In this document: one piece after another, positions 25,384 to 35,175 of the stretch
Layout of the letters: each line of letters begins with the position of its first letter
Numbering within the stretch: position 1 is the stretch's first letter
Origin: JAVJUV01 sp040220415
Lineage (GTDB): Bacteria > Pseudomonadota > Alphaproteobacteria > Rhodobacterales > Rhodobacteraceae
Length of the DNA stretch: 64,000 nt
Direction: 5' to 3'
Assembly: GCA_040220415.1 (NCBI GenBank)
Contig: JAVJUV010000050.1
Coordinates: 13,385-77,384 of the forward strand
Made by a program: the position numbers and the translations under genes
Notes under the pieces: model-generated
Told to the model about the DNA's origin: nothing
What the model saw: only the letters and a program-made list of their open reading frames with translations
The model's database searches: none

Positions 25384-27537
25384 ATGACCAACTTCACCGA
25401 AAGAAGCGGACTGAAGATCGCGCCCGAGTTGGCCGGTTTCATCGAGAATGAGGCGCTACCGGGAACCGGTATTGCGGCAGAGACGTTCTGGAATGCCTTG
25501 TCGGTGCTGGCCCATGACTTCGGACCACGTAACCGGGTGTTTCTGGAGCGTCGGGAAGAACTGCAGACACTGATCGATGACTGGCACATCCGTCACCGGA
25601 ACCAGCCGCATGACCACGAAGCCTACAAGGCATTCCTGGAAGAGATCGGCTATCTCCTGCCCGAAGGCGAAGATTTCGAGATTGAAACCGCGAATACCGA
25701 TCCCGAGATCGCCAGTGTGCCGGGGCCGCAGCTTGTCGTTCCAATCACGAATGCGCGCTATGCGCTGAATGCCGCGAACGCCAGGTGGGGCAGCCTTTAC
25801 GACGCATTTTACGGAACGGATGCCACCGATGGCGCCACGCCGTCGGGGCCTTACGACCGGGGGAGGGGTGCTCGGGTCGTGGCAAAGGCGCGGGTTTTCC
25901 TGGATGAGGCCTTCCCGCTGAGCGGCACCAGTCATGCCGATGCCGGGCGCTATCATGTTTCGAATGGCCAGCTTCTGGTCGATGACATGCCCCTGGTCGA
26001 TCAGTCGAAATTCATCGGCTACCAGGGTCATCCAAAATCACCCTCCTCGATTCTTCTGAAAAACAACGGACTTCACGTCGAACTGGTATTTGACCGTACT
26101 CATGCCATCGGCGCACGTGACAGGGCGGGCCTGGCTGACGTGCGAATGGAAGCTGCAGTCAGCGCGATCATGGATTGCGAAGACTCGGTCGCCTGCGTCG
26201 ATGCCGAGGACAAGGTGCTCGCCTATCGCAACTGGCTCGGCTTGATGAAAGGCGACCTTCAGGACACCTTTGAAAAGGGCGGCAAAGCGCTGACCCGGCG
26301 GCTGGAGGCGGACAAGGTATTCAAAGGGCCGGACGGTGAAGACGTGACGATAAAAGGCCGGGCGCTGATGCTGGTCCGGAACGTTGGTCACCTCATGACG
26401 AACCCGGCAATCCTGACCCGCGACGGGGCCGAGATATTCGAGGGGCTGATGGACGCGATGGTGACGACACTGATCGCGATGCATGACCTGCAGAAGACCA
26501 ATGGCGACCGGAACTCGGTCGCCGGGTCCGTCTACGTGGTGAAACCGAAGATGCACGGCCCCGACGAGGTGGCCTTTGCCGACGAAACATTCACCGCCGT
26601 GGAAAAGGCGCTGGGCCTGCCGCAATACACCGTCAAGCTGGGGATCATGGACGAGGAACGCCGCACGAGCGTCAACCTCAAGCAATGCATCCGTGCGGCG
26701 AAGTATCGGGTTGCCTTCATCAACACGGGCTTCCTCGACCGGACCGGCGACGAGATTCACACCTCGATGGAGGCCGGTCCCTTCAGCCGAAAGGACTGGA
26801 TCAAGCGCAAGAGCTGGATCACGGCCTACGAGAACCGCAACGTGGATATCGGGCTGGAATGCGGGCTTTCCGGAAAGGCTCAGATCGGCAAGGGCATGTG
26901 GGCCATGCCCGACAAGATGGCCGCCATGCTGCAGGCCAAGATCGAACACCCTCAGGCAGGCGCCAACTGCGCCTGGGTGCCGTCGCCCACCGCCGCCACC
27001 CTGCACGCTCTGCACTATCACAAGGTTGATGTGTTCGCGGTGCAGGCGGCCCTCAAGAAGAGCGGGCGGCGCGCGCACGTCGACGGGCTGCTGGATATTC
27101 CGCTGGCGACCTTCCAGAAGTGGTCGAAGGACCAGATCCGGCGAGAGGTCGAGAACAACGCGCAGGGAATCCTTGGCTATGTCGTGCGCTGGATCGACCA
27201 GGGTGTCGGCTGCTCGAAAGTGCCCGACATCAACGATGTAGGCCTGATGGAGGACCGCGCGACCTGTCGGATATCTTCGCAGCACATCGCCAATTGGTTG
27301 CATCACGGCGTCGTCGACCGCGAAGAGGTAATGGACATCATGAAGCGCATGGCCGAAGTGGTGGACCGTCAGAATGCGGGCGACCCCGCTTATCGACCCA
27401 TGGCGCCCGCATTCGACGGGATAGCCTTCAGGGCGGCCTGCGAATTGGTTTTCGAAGGCCGACGTCAGCCTTCAGGCTACACGGAGCCGGTACTTCATGC
27501 GCGGCGTCTGGAACTGAAGGCCGCGGCTGCAGAGTAA
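25384..27537 (+). CDS. glcB: Malate synthase G
   Basis: Condenses glyoxylate with acetyl-CoA to malate, using glyoxylate from glycolate or the glyoxylate shunt. The 717-residue length fits isoform G. Recognisable blocks: GPYDRGRGARVVAKARVFLDEAFPL region (in parts), MDCEDSVACVDAEDK, RNVGHLMT, PKMHGPDEVAF, GIMDEERRTSVNL and IGKGMWAMPD. The ATG at 25384 opens the standard N-terminus. No aceA is adjacent. The neighbouring AGAT-type transaminase at 41 kb may feed the same glyoxylate pool, which is inference. Confidence 0.96.
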   Translation: MTNFTERSGLKIAPELAGFIENEALPGTGIAAETFWNALSVLAHDFGPRNRVFLERREELQTLIDDWHIRHRNQPHDHEAYKAFLEEIGYLLPEGEDFEIETANTDPEIASVPGPQLVVPITNARYALNAANARWGSLYDAFYGTDATDGATPSGPYDRGRGARVVAKARVFLDEAFPLSGTSHADAGRYHVSNGQLLVDDMPLVDQSKFIGYQGHPKSPSSILLKNNGLHVELVFDRTHAIGARDRAGLADVRMEAAVSAIMDCEDSVACVDAEDKVLAYRNWLGLMKGDLQDTFEKGGKALTRRLEADKVFKGPDGEDVTIKGRALMLVRNVGHLMTNPAILTRDGAEIFEGLMDAMVTTLIAMHDLQKTNGDRNSVAGSVYVVKPKMHGPDEVAFADETFTAVEKALGLPQYTVKLGIMDEERRTSVNLKQCIRAAKYRVAFINTGFLDRTGDEIHTSMEAGPFSRKDWIKRKSWITAYENRNVDIGLECGLSGKAQIGKGMWAMPDKMAAMLQAKIEHPQAGANCAWVPSPTAATLHALHYHKVDVFAVQAALKKSGRRAHVDGLLDIPLATFQKWSKDQIRREVENNAQGILGYVVRWIDQGVGCSKVPDINDVGLMEDRATCRISSQHIANWLHHGVVDREEVMDIMKRMAEVVDRQNAGDPAYRPMAPAFDGIAFRAACELVFEGRRQPSGYTEPVLHARRLELKAAAAE

Positions 27538-27748
27538 GCGCGAGGCTGCTCCGCCAGTTCCCGGGATGTAATGGTTCGGCGAGTGCTCGGACGAGGAACG
27601 AGTGTAACTTTGTTCCAAGTGCATCGCACTGCCGGAATTGTGCCGGAATTTCACGCATTCTGAGGAATTTGCACATAGCCTGAGCGACGCGGTTGTTTTC
27701 GTGCGCACCAAAAGGCACTAAATACAGAGAGGAAAGGGAATAGCGGAC

Positions 27749-28525
27749 ATGGCACGGCCTGTCGTAGGCATTATCGGGAACCATCACCTCATCAACGATG
27801 AGTATCCGACTCATGCCGGGGGGCGGATGAACAGCCAGGCAATCCGCGAGGTGGCCGATGCGGTTCCCTTGATCGTGCCGTCCGATCCGGACCTCGTCGA
27901 CATCGAGGATCTGCGCCGTGTCTGCGACGGATTTCTCTTTACCGGCGGGCGACCGAATGTGCATCCCGAGGAGTATGGTGAACGGGCGACCGAGGCGCAC
28001 GGCACGTTCGACAGGGCGCGCGACAGGCTTGCGCTGCCGCTGATCCGCGAGTGTGTTGCGTCGGGCCAACCCGTTCTGGCGATCTGCCGCGGTTTTCAAG
28101 AGCTGAATGTGGCGATGGGCGGCACACTTTACCCCGAAATTCGGGAACTGCCCGGAAGAATGAACCACCGGATGCCGCCTGATGGCACCATCGAGGAGAA
28201 ATTCGCGCTGCGCCATGACGTGACTTTCACGAAGGGCGGGGTCTTCCACCGGATCATGGGCGCCGAAGTCGTGCGAACGAACACTCTGCACGGGCAGGGG
28301 ATCAAGGTGAAAGGCGAGCGGATCGTGATCGATGGCCGGGCTCCTGACGGCACTCCGGAGGCGATCTACGTCGAAGGGGCTCCTGGATTCACGCTGGGCG
28401 TCCAGTGGCATCCCGAGTACCGGGCGGCAGAAGACCCGGTATCGCGCCCGTTGTTCCAGGCTTTCGGAAACGCGCTGCGCGACTGGGCTGCTGGCGAAAG
28501 GCCAGCGCGCTTGAAGAGCGCCTGA
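27749..28525 (+). CDS. Class I glutamine amidotransferase-like hydrolase (PuuD/peptidase C26 type)
   Basis: A 258-residue gamma-glutamyl hydrolase of the family that contains PuuD (gamma-glutamyl-GABA hydrolase of putrescine degradation). The nucleophile is Cys113 in AICRGFQELNV, and the catalytic His-Glu pair is in GVQWHPEY. FTGGRPNVHP is the family signature upstream of the nucleophile. Genes for the other Puu enzymes are not adjacent, so the substrate is inferred only from family. Its ATG has GGAAAGGG upstream. Confidence 0.86.
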   Translation: MARPVVGIIGNHHLINDEYPTHAGGRMNSQAIREVADAVPLIVPSDPDLVDIEDLRRVCDGFLFTGGRPNVHPEEYGERATEAHGTFDRARDRLALPLIRECVASGQPVLAICRGFQELNVAMGGTLYPEIRELPGRMNHRMPPDGTIEEKFALRHDVTFTKGGVFHRIMGAEVVRTNTLHGQGIKVKGERIVIDGRAPDGTPEAIYVEGAPGFTLGVQWHPEYRAAEDPVSRPLFQAFGNALRDWAAGERPARLKSA

Positions 28526-28534
28526 CGCCGCGCT

Positions 28535-29155
28535 CTATCCAACCGCGAGATTGCGAATTTCGTTCATGCCTATGCAATGACGGCTTGGCCGCCCATAGGT
28601 TTGGGCATCGGCGCGCAGCGCAGGAAAGACCCTGAAGAGGCTGTCTCTTTCGCGAGCGCCGATCGTGTCGAGCCCAATACCGCCGGGATGGAAGCTTTCA
28701 CTTGGCGCCCCGTTGGCGATGACGATCTGGTGTCGGTCGAACATCATGTGGTGATAGGTGACCATTCCGCCATACGCTACCGATACCCGGAAATTATCCA
28801 CCAGAGCCAGCGCGGGCGCGAGGACCTCGTCCCTGCCGGTGGCCTGCCTGGCCTTGAAGCCTGACAAAAGCATCCGATGCTGTGGCGAGACGAAGAGATC
28901 TCGCTCGTTACCGATGGTGCCACGGGCAAACCGCACCGGGGCCAATGTGCCGGTAGCGCGAACACTCCTCGATCCGATCCAGCGAATGGGCTGCGGACCG
29001 CAGTCGAGCGTCACAACGAGGTCGCCCTCGGATAGATGCTCGATGCGCCGTTCGCCATGCGGCGTCCGGATCATGGTGCCCTGCGAAAAACAAATTATGG
29101 CCTCGCCCGTTCCGGGTTGGCCGCCCGCAGGCGTGGCGCTGCTGCCTGGCACCAT
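28535..29155 (-). CDS. Hint-domain protein
   Basis: A 206-residue protein dominated by a Hedgehog/intein (Hint) domain: ICFSQGTMIRTPHGERRIEHLSEGDLVVTLD with the nucleophile-type Cys, then the conserved SPQHRMLL and an HHMMFDRHQIV block. Proteins like this are common in Rhodobacteraceae, often as the tail of large exported proteins; here the domain stands nearly alone with a short Gly/Pro-rich N-terminus. The ATG at 29155 has GAGGAAGAG; an in-frame start 36 codons earlier is less likely. Whether it self-processes is unknown. Confidence 0.86.
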   Translation of the reverse strand: MVPGSSATPAGGQPGTGEAIICFSQGTMIRTPHGERRIEHLSEGDLVVTLDCGPQPIRWIGSRSVRATGTLAPVRFARGTIGNERDLFVSPQHRMLLSGFKARQATGRDEVLAPALALVDNFRVSVAYGGMVTYHHMMFDRHQIVIANGAPSESFHPGGIGLDTIGARERDSLFRVFPALRADAQTYGRPSRHCIGMNEIRNLAVG

Positions 29156-29323
29156 GTACTCTTCCTCGATACCGCCCTGAGGCAAACGCCCCGGTCTTTT
29201 CTTGATTTTTGGCGAGTTTCGCACAAACCCGCTGCTTGGAAATTGCCCAATTATGGCGCTCACCGCAAGACTTATGTGCCCCCATCGACCGAAACACCAT
29301 ATCTGGCGGGTATTTGGAAGGCG

Positions 29324-30517
29324 TCAGGTCACTGCCTGTCGCGTATGAAATTCAGGGCGATCCCAGGTTCGGTCTTTCATGATCACTGCCAGAATATCCG
29401 CCGCGCGGACGATGTCGTCCGGGGACAGATAAAGCGGCGTCAAACCGAATCGCATGATATCGGGCGCGCGAAAATCACCGATAACACCCTCCGTTATCAG
29501 CGCCTGCACTACGGCGTACCCATGTTCGAAGCGGAAAGACACCTGGCTGCCGCGACGTTCGGGGTCGCGGGGTGACGCGAGTGTGAGGTCAGGGCACGAC
29601 GCTTCGACCTGCGAGATGAAGAGTTCCGAAAGCTCGATGGAACGGGCGCGAAGATCGTTGATATCGACATTGTCCCAGACATCGAGGGCAGCATCCAGCG
29701 CGGCAAGCTGGAGGATCGGCGGCGTCCCGACCCGCATCCTTTCTATGCCCGCGCCCGCGCGGTAGTCGAGGTCGAAATCGAAAGGAGTCTCGTGCCCCAG
29801 CCAGCCCGACAGCGCTGGCTGCGCCAAGTCCACATGCTCGGGAGCGACATAGATGAAGGCAGGGCCGCCGGGGCCGGAGTTAAGATACTTGTAAGTGCAT
29901 CCGACGGCGAAGTCCGCCTTGCCATCGGTAACGTCTACCGGAAGAGCCCCCGCAGAATGCGCGAGATCCCAGACGGCAAGTCCGCCAAAACCGTGGGCCT
30001 TTTCGGTCAGCGCAGGCATGTCGTGGCGACGTCCCGTGCGGTAATCAATCTCTGTCAGCATGAGTACGGCAAGGTCGTCATCCATGGCGTGTTCGACCTC
30101 TTCAGGTTCCACGACACGTAGTTCGTGGTTCCGGCCGAGCATGCGGACGAGGCCCTGGGCCATGTAGAGATCCGAAGGGAAATTGCCGCGGTCCGACAAG
30201 ATCACGCGGCGATCGGGTCGCATCTCCAGCGCCGAAGCCAGTGCCTGATAGACCTTGACCGACAACGTATCGCCCAAAACGACCGTGCCCGGTGCAGCGC
30301 CGATCAGCCTGGCGATCCTGTCACCAAGTCGGCGTGGCATTTCCATCCATCCGGCGTGGTTCCAGCCGGTGATCAGCATCTCACCCCATTCTTGCCGCAT
30401 GGTGCGTTCCAGCCGCTCGGGTACCGCCTTTGGCAAGGGGCCAAGCGAGTTGCCATCAAGGTAGACAATGCCTTCAGGCAGTTCGAAAAGGCGGCGGGTC
30501 TCGTTGAAATCGGTCAT
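29324..30517 (-). CDS. kynU: Kynureninase
   Basis: A PLP enzyme that cleaves L-kynurenine to anthranilate and alanine in tryptophan breakdown. The 397-residue product has YLDGNSLGPLP at the N-terminus, the PLP-binding Lys210 in TYKYLNSGPGG, and DLAHSAGALPV before it. Neither kynA (dioxygenase) nor kynB (formamidase) is in the neighbourhood. It is divergent from the small methyltransferase gene. Confidence 0.94.
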   Translation of the reverse strand: MTDFNETRRLFELPEGIVYLDGNSLGPLPKAVPERLERTMRQEWGEMLITGWNHAGWMEMPRRLGDRIARLIGAAPGTVVLGDTLSVKVYQALASALEMRPDRRVILSDRGNFPSDLYMAQGLVRMLGRNHELRVVEPEEVEHAMDDDLAVLMLTEIDYRTGRRHDMPALTEKAHGFGGLAVWDLAHSAGALPVDVTDGKADFAVGCTYKYLNSGPGGPAFIYVAPEHVDLAQPALSGWLGHETPFDFDLDYRAGAGIERMRVGTPPILQLAALDAALDVWDNVDINDLRARSIELSELFISQVEASCPDLTLASPRDPERRGSQVSFRFEHGYAVVQALITEGVIGDFRAPDIMRFGLTPLYLSPDDIVRAADILAVIMKDRTWDRPEFHTRQAVT

Positions 30518-30565
30518 GGCCGAAAGGCATAGCGAAGGGTTTCGGCGACCGCTAGGCTTGGCGGC

Positions 30566-30997
30566 ATGAAATGGATCGATCTTCCACCTGTCTGGCTGCT
30601 GGCAGGGGTAGCTGTCGCCTGGTTCTGGCGCTGGCCGGCAGCCTGGAACGGCGTATTTTGGGCGGGCATCGTCTGCTTGGGCCTCGCAGCGGTCCTGACG
30701 GTTGCCGCGCTCATCGAGTTCGCCCGTGCCAGGACAACCATTGTTCCGCGAGAAGTGCCGTCGGCGCTGATTACCGGGGGTGTCTTCCGGTTGTCCCGAA
30801 ATCCGATCTATGTGGCGGACCTGCTGATACTGGCCGCCTTTTCACTGATATGGGGCAGCATCCCGGGGCTTGTGCTGGTGCCGTTTCTGGGCTGGATCAT
30901 CCAAACGCGCTTTATCGCTGGAGAAGAGGCGCGATTGTCCAGCATGTTCGGAGCCGAATTCGAGGCATACCGGTCGTCGACCCGGCGCTGGATCTAG
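30566..30997 (+). CDS. Isoprenylcysteine carboxyl methyltransferase-like membrane protein
   Basis: A 143-residue membrane protein with about four hydrophobic helices. The C-terminal pattern RNPIYVADLLILAAF followed by GEEARLSSMFGAEFEAYRSSTRRW is the signature of the ICMT/PEMT-like SAM-dependent methyltransferase family. The bacterial substrates are generally not known. Divergent from kynU, 48 bases apart. Confidence 0.85.
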   Translation: MKWIDLPPVWLLAGVAVAWFWRWPAAWNGVFWAGIVCLGLAAVLTVAALIEFARARTTIVPREVPSALITGGVFRLSRNPIYVADLLILAAFSLIWGSIPGLVLVPFLGWIIQTRFIAGEEARLSSMFGAEFEAYRSSTRRWI

Positions 30998-31110
30998 CGA
31001 ACAAGGATGCTGCGATGTTTGATCCGCTTGTGAAGGAATCGTTCGCCAGCTAGACAGCGTGGGATTTCGGCCCATGTTCGGGCAAAACGAAAGCTACGGG
31101 GGGACAGCCC

Positions 31111-32682
31111 ATGAAAATCGGTGTGCCGAAGGAAAGCGCAGCAGGTGAAGCACGGGTGGCGATGACGCCGCAAAGTGCGAAGGACCTGCAGAAGCTGGGC
31201 TATGAGTGCCTTATCGAGAAAAGCGCCGGGCTTCTGGCCGGGTTCGATGACGCGGCCTATGAGGCCGCTGGCGTCAAGGTTGTTGCAGCGGCAACGCTCT
31301 GGAAGAATTCCGATATCGTGGCAAAGGTGCGCCCCCCCACGGAGGCGGAAACGAAGAAGCTGAGCGAAGGGCAGACGCTGATTTCGTTCTTCTATCCGGC
31401 TTCGAACGAGAAATTGCTGGAGACCGCCCGGCAGCAGAAGGCCAACGTGATCGCGATGGACATGGTGCCACGGATCAGTCGCGCCCAGAAGATGGACGCG
31501 CTGTCTTCCATGGCGAACATTGCCGGGTACCGTGCCGTGATCGAGGCGGGCAGCAACTTCGGTCGTTTCTTCACGGGCCAGGTGACCGCCGCCGGCAAGG
31601 TGCCACCAGCCAAGGTTCTGGTGGTGGGTGCCGGCGTGGCGGGACTTGCGGCAATCGGGACGGCGACCAGCCTGGGCGCGATCACCTATGCATTCGACGT
31701 TCGCCCGGAAGTGGCCGAGCAGATCGAGTCGATGGGTGCCGAATTCGTTTATCTCGACTTCGAGGAGCAAACTCAGGATGGCGCTGCCACCGGCGGATAT
31801 GCGGCTCCGTCCAGCCCTGAATTCCGGGAAGCGCAGTTAAAGAAGTTCCGTGAACTGGCGCCCGAGGTCGATATCGTCATCTCCACCGCGCTGATCCCGA
31901 ACCGGGATGCGCCCGTGCTGTGGACCAAAGATATGGTCGAGATGATGAAGCCGGGATCGGTAATCGTCGACCTGGCGGCCGAGCGGGGCGGCAACTGCGA
32001 GTTGACCAGGCCGGACGAAAAAATCGTAACCGAGAATGGCGTTACCATTGTCGGCTATACCGATTTCCCCTCTCGGATGGCTACGCAGTCTTCGCTGCTT
32101 TACTCGACGAACATCCGCCACATGATGACCGATCTGACACCCGAGAAGGACGGTCAGGTCTTTCACAACATGGAAGATGACGTCATCCGCGGCGCGACCG
32201 TGACACATGCTGGCGAAATTACCTGGCCACCCCCACCGCCAAAGGTGCAGGCAATTGCCGCGGCTCCGAAGAAAGAGAAGCCGAAAGAGCTTACGGCGGA
32301 GGAAAAGCGGGCCAAGGAAGTCGCCGAATTCAAGGATGCCACCAAGCGACAAGTCGGCATGCTCGTTGCTGGTGGGGCGCTGATGCTGCTGATCGGGGCC
32401 TATGCGCCTGCCAGCTTCATGCAGCATTTCGTGGTATTCGCACTGGCCTGTTTCGTAGGCTTCCAGGTGATCTGGGGCGTGGCGCATTCGCTGCATACTC
32501 CGCTGATGGCCGTCACAAATGCGATTTCGGGGATCGTCGTCGTAGGGGCGTTGTTGCAGGTGGGATCGGGCAATCTGCTTGTGGTCCTGCTGGCGGCAAT
32601 TTCGATCCTGATCGCCTCGATCAATATCTTTGGCGGCTTTCTGGTCACGCGCCGGATGCTTGCCATGTTTCAGAAGTCTTAA
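31111..32682 (+). CDS. pntA: NAD(P) transhydrogenase subunit alpha
   Basis: Subunit of the proton-translocating transhydrogenase that makes NADPH from NADH. This is the single-polypeptide alpha (523 residues): the NAD(H)-binding domain with RVAMTPQS and VVGAGVAGLAAIGTA near residue 170, a charged Lys/Glu linker (about 385-405), then four membrane helices (about 410-520). Alphaproteobacteria such as Rhodospirillum split alpha in two; here it is fused. The ATG has GGGGGGA upstream and pntB follows after 15 bases. Confidence 0.95.
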   Translation: MKIGVPKESAAGEARVAMTPQSAKDLQKLGYECLIEKSAGLLAGFDDAAYEAAGVKVVAAATLWKNSDIVAKVRPPTEAETKKLSEGQTLISFFYPASNEKLLETARQQKANVIAMDMVPRISRAQKMDALSSMANIAGYRAVIEAGSNFGRFFTGQVTAAGKVPPAKVLVVGAGVAGLAAIGTATSLGAITYAFDVRPEVAEQIESMGAEFVYLDFEEQTQDGAATGGYAAPSSPEFREAQLKKFRELAPEVDIVISTALIPNRDAPVLWTKDMVEMMKPGSVIVDLAAERGGNCELTRPDEKIVTENGVTIVGYTDFPSRMATQSSLLYSTNIRHMMTDLTPEKDGQVFHNMEDDVIRGATVTHAGEITWPPPPPKVQAIAAAPKKEKPKELTAEEKRAKEVAEFKDATKRQVGMLVAGGALMLLIGAYAPASFMQHFVVFALACFVGFQVIWGVAHSLHTPLMAVTNAISGIVVVGALLQVGSGNLLVVLLAAISILIASINIFGGFLVTRRMLAMFQKS

Positions 32683-32697
32683 GAAGGGGTCGGGAAC

Positions 32698-34179
32698 ATG
32701 CTGTCTACCGGACTTGTTTCGGCCACCTATATCGCGGCCTCGGTTCTGTTCATTCTTGCCCTCGGCGGCCTGAAAAACCAGGAAAGCGCCAAGCGCGCGA
32801 TCTGGTACGGGATCGTCGGCATGGGCTTGGCCATGGTGGCCACGATCTTCAGCCCCGGCGTTGGGAACCTCTGGCTCATCATTCTGACGGTGGCCGCTGG
32901 CGCAGTCGCTGGGGTCTTTGTCGCGCAGCGGGTGCAGATGACGGAGATGCCGCAGCTCGTGGCGGCGCTTCACAGCTTTGTCGGTCTGGCGGCCGTATTC
33001 ATCGGGCTTAATGCCGATATCATGCTGTCCACCGTCTCGGCGCTACGGGACGGCGGTACGGCACTGGCCGATGCCGACCTGACGGCGTTCGGAGAGAAAT
33101 TGTGGAAGAAGGATGCGGTGGAAGTCGCGATCCTGAAGGTCGAGGTCTTTCTTGGCATCTTCATCGGTGCGGTAACGTTCACCGGGTCGGTCGTCGCCTT
33201 CGGCAAGCTGGCCGGCAAGATCGACGGCAAGCCCAAAAAGCTGATCCTGCCAAACGCCGAAGCTCCGATTCCGTTCATCTCTGGTCATTGGCTGAATGCG
33301 CTGTCGGTTATCGCCTGTCTGATCCTGGGGATTGCCTATTTCAACGGCGCGGACATCTGGACGATGGTGCTGGTCACGCTGATCGCGGGCTTCATCGGGT
33401 GGCACCTGATCATGGGGATCGGTGGTGCGGACATGCCCGTCGTTGTCTCCATGCTGAACAGCTATTCGGGCTGGGCGGCGGCGGCCATCGGCTTCACCTT
33501 GGGGAATGATCTGCTGATCGTCACCGGCGCGCTGGTCGGCTCCTCGGGTGCGATCCTGTCCTACATCATGTGCAAGGCCATGAACCGGCATTTCGTCAGC
33601 GTCATCCTTGGTGGCTTTGGTGGAGACGGAGGACCTGCCATGGCGGTCGAGGGCGAGCAGATCGCCATCGATGCCGACGGCGTGGCCGCGGCCCTGAACG
33701 ATGCCGATTCGATCATCATCATCCCGGGCTACGGCATGGCCGTTGCGCAGGCGCAGCAGTCGGTCAGCGAACTGACCCGGAAGCTCCGGGCGCAAGGCAA
33801 GCAAGTGCGTTTCGCGATTCATCCGGTCGCGGGCCGTTTGCCAGGGCACATGAACGTGCTTCTGGCCGAAGCCAAGGTTCCATACGACATCGTGCTGGAA
33901 ATGGACGAAATCAACGATGACTTCCCGAACACGGATGTCGCAATCGTCATCGGCTCGAACGACATCGTGAACCCTGCCGCACAGGACGACCCTAACAGCC
34001 CGATTGCCGGTATGCCGGTTCTGGAATGCTGGAAAGCCAAGCAGGTGTTCGTCTCGAAGCGCGGGCAGGGTACCGGTTATTCAGGTATCGAAAATCCGCT
34101 CTTCTACAAGGAGAACACACGGATGTTTTACGGCGATGCCAAGGCGTCTCTGGACAGTCTTCTGCCCAAGATTGACTGA
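32698..34179 (+). CDS. pntB: NAD(P) transhydrogenase subunit beta
   Basis: The 493-residue beta subunit: eight or nine membrane helices in the first 290 residues, then the NADP(H)-binding domain with IIPGYGMAVAQAQ near residue 339, GRLPGHMNVLLAEA and the KRGQGTGYSGIENPLFY end. It pairs with pntA upstream (AAGGGG ribosome site) and is closed by a good terminator. Confidence 0.97.
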   Translation: MLSTGLVSATYIAASVLFILALGGLKNQESAKRAIWYGIVGMGLAMVATIFSPGVGNLWLIILTVAAGAVAGVFVAQRVQMTEMPQLVAALHSFVGLAAVFIGLNADIMLSTVSALRDGGTALADADLTAFGEKLWKKDAVEVAILKVEVFLGIFIGAVTFTGSVVAFGKLAGKIDGKPKKLILPNAEAPIPFISGHWLNALSVIACLILGIAYFNGADIWTMVLVTLIAGFIGWHLIMGIGGADMPVVVSMLNSYSGWAAAAIGFTLGNDLLIVTGALVGSSGAILSYIMCKAMNRHFVSVILGGFGGDGGPAMAVEGEQIAIDADGVAAALNDADSIIIIPGYGMAVAQAQQSVSELTRKLRAQGKQVRFAIHPVAGRLPGHMNVLLAEAKVPYDIVLEMDEINDDFPNTDVAIVIGSNDIVNPAAQDDPNSPIAGMPVLECWKAKQVFVSKRGQGTGYSGIENPLFYKENTRMFYGDAKASLDSLLPKID

Positions 34180-34223
34180 GCTAAATATACACGGCAATTC
34201 GTTGGTTGCCGTTGACACTAAGG

Positions 34224-34250
34224 GGCCCTGCGCTTTTCGCAGGGCCTTTT
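34224..34250 (+). terminator. Intrinsic terminator of pntAB
   Basis: Perfect 9-bp stem GGCCCTGCG / CGCAGGGCC around a CTTTT loop, followed by TTTT; 45 bases after the pntB stop. Confidence 0.92.
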
Positions 34251-34636
34251 CATTTCACAGCGTGCAAGAAACGATTTGCATCGACCTCCGAACCAACCGC
34301 GTCGCCCAGGTCTTTGTGTAGTGGTCGTAAGGGCGATCTCAGAAGATGCATCCGTCGCTCGTACCGACGAACTTGGCTCCGCCACCTCAAGTCGCGATGC
34401 ATCCGCACCGACGCTGAATCAACCGGTTGCCAGACCGTATCGACGGGCAAAATTGGCGCGGCGCCTATCAGGCCAAAACGGCTTCCGGGAAGACTCTGGC
34501 GACGTCGAGGTCGAGTTGGACACGATGCTTGACAGCGGTGCCAGCGACAAGGTGCGTCGATGTGGCTGACGTTGGCATGGGGACTGGCGGCGTCTCTGGG
34601 AAGCCACCAGTCCTTGCGGGGCGCGGCCAGCGAGCC
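34251..34636. other. Gap without a convincing gene
   Basis: About 385 bases. Overlapping short frames on both strands have no recognisable product. The string GATGCATCCG occurs twice about 50 bases apart (near 34345 and 34396). A 48-codon frame from 34560 resembles a signal peptide but runs into the SET gene on the other strand. Confidence 0.5.
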
Positions 34637-35044
34637 TCAGTGCGCGGCCACAGCAACCCTGTGCCGTGGCGGCTGCATGACGATGGCCCCGTCGGTGAAG
34701 GTCGAGTAGTGGCAGGTCAACTCTGTGCCGGCGGGAATGTCGTAGACGGCGATGCCATGAACCTGATCCGAGAAGTCGAGATTCGGCTCGTCGGCGTGAT
34801 TCATGAACCGACCTTCGTCGGACTCGAGAATGATGAATCCGGGATTGTTCCAGTCGGGATAGCTGTATCGTTCAAGGAACTCCCGGACGTGAGGCGCGAC
34901 ATCGTCGAGTTTCGAGACCGGAATTGACACGTCCAGTATCGGGTCGCTTTGCCAGACGTTCTGCCCCTTCTTGATGTCATCATGGCAAAAGACACCCAGT
35001 CCCTCGATCGAGGACGGGGCGAGGTAGCAGCGCACTATCATCAT
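34637..35044 (-). CDS. SET-domain protein
   Basis: A 135-residue protein made almost only of a SET fold: SSIEGLGVFCHDDIKKGQ at the N-terminus, FMNHADEPNL (the NHXXXPN-type pseudoknot motif) and ELTCHYS (the ELXYDY-like catalytic part, here with His-Tyr). SET proteins are lysine methyltransferases; bacterial targets are seldom known. No pre- or post-SET zinc cysteines appear. Start may be the first or second of two adjacent ATGs. Convergent with nothing close; rluE lies downstream on the same strand orientation. Confidence 0.86.
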   Translation of the reverse strand: MMIVRCYLAPSSIEGLGVFCHDDIKKGQNVWQSDPILDVSIPVSKLDDVAPHVREFLERYSYPDWNNPGFIILESDEGRFMNHADEPNLDFSDQVHGIAVYDIPAGTELTCHYSTFTDGAIVMQPPRHRVAVAAH

Positions 35045-35175
35045 GCGCCTGATCCTTCTGAAAGCCGGACCGCCTGCCGGGGTGTGTGCGAATCAGTCTG
35101 AAATGCGGCGCGTGGCGGGCCGCGCTCTGCCAGATTGTGCGATTGGCGGAGATTTTCAATGGGGCTCTTGCGGCC

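Noticed and set aside
34560..34706. A short plus-strand frame starting like a signal peptide (MWLTLAWGLAASLG)
   Set aside because: No good ribosome site, and more than half overlaps the SET gene on the other strand.
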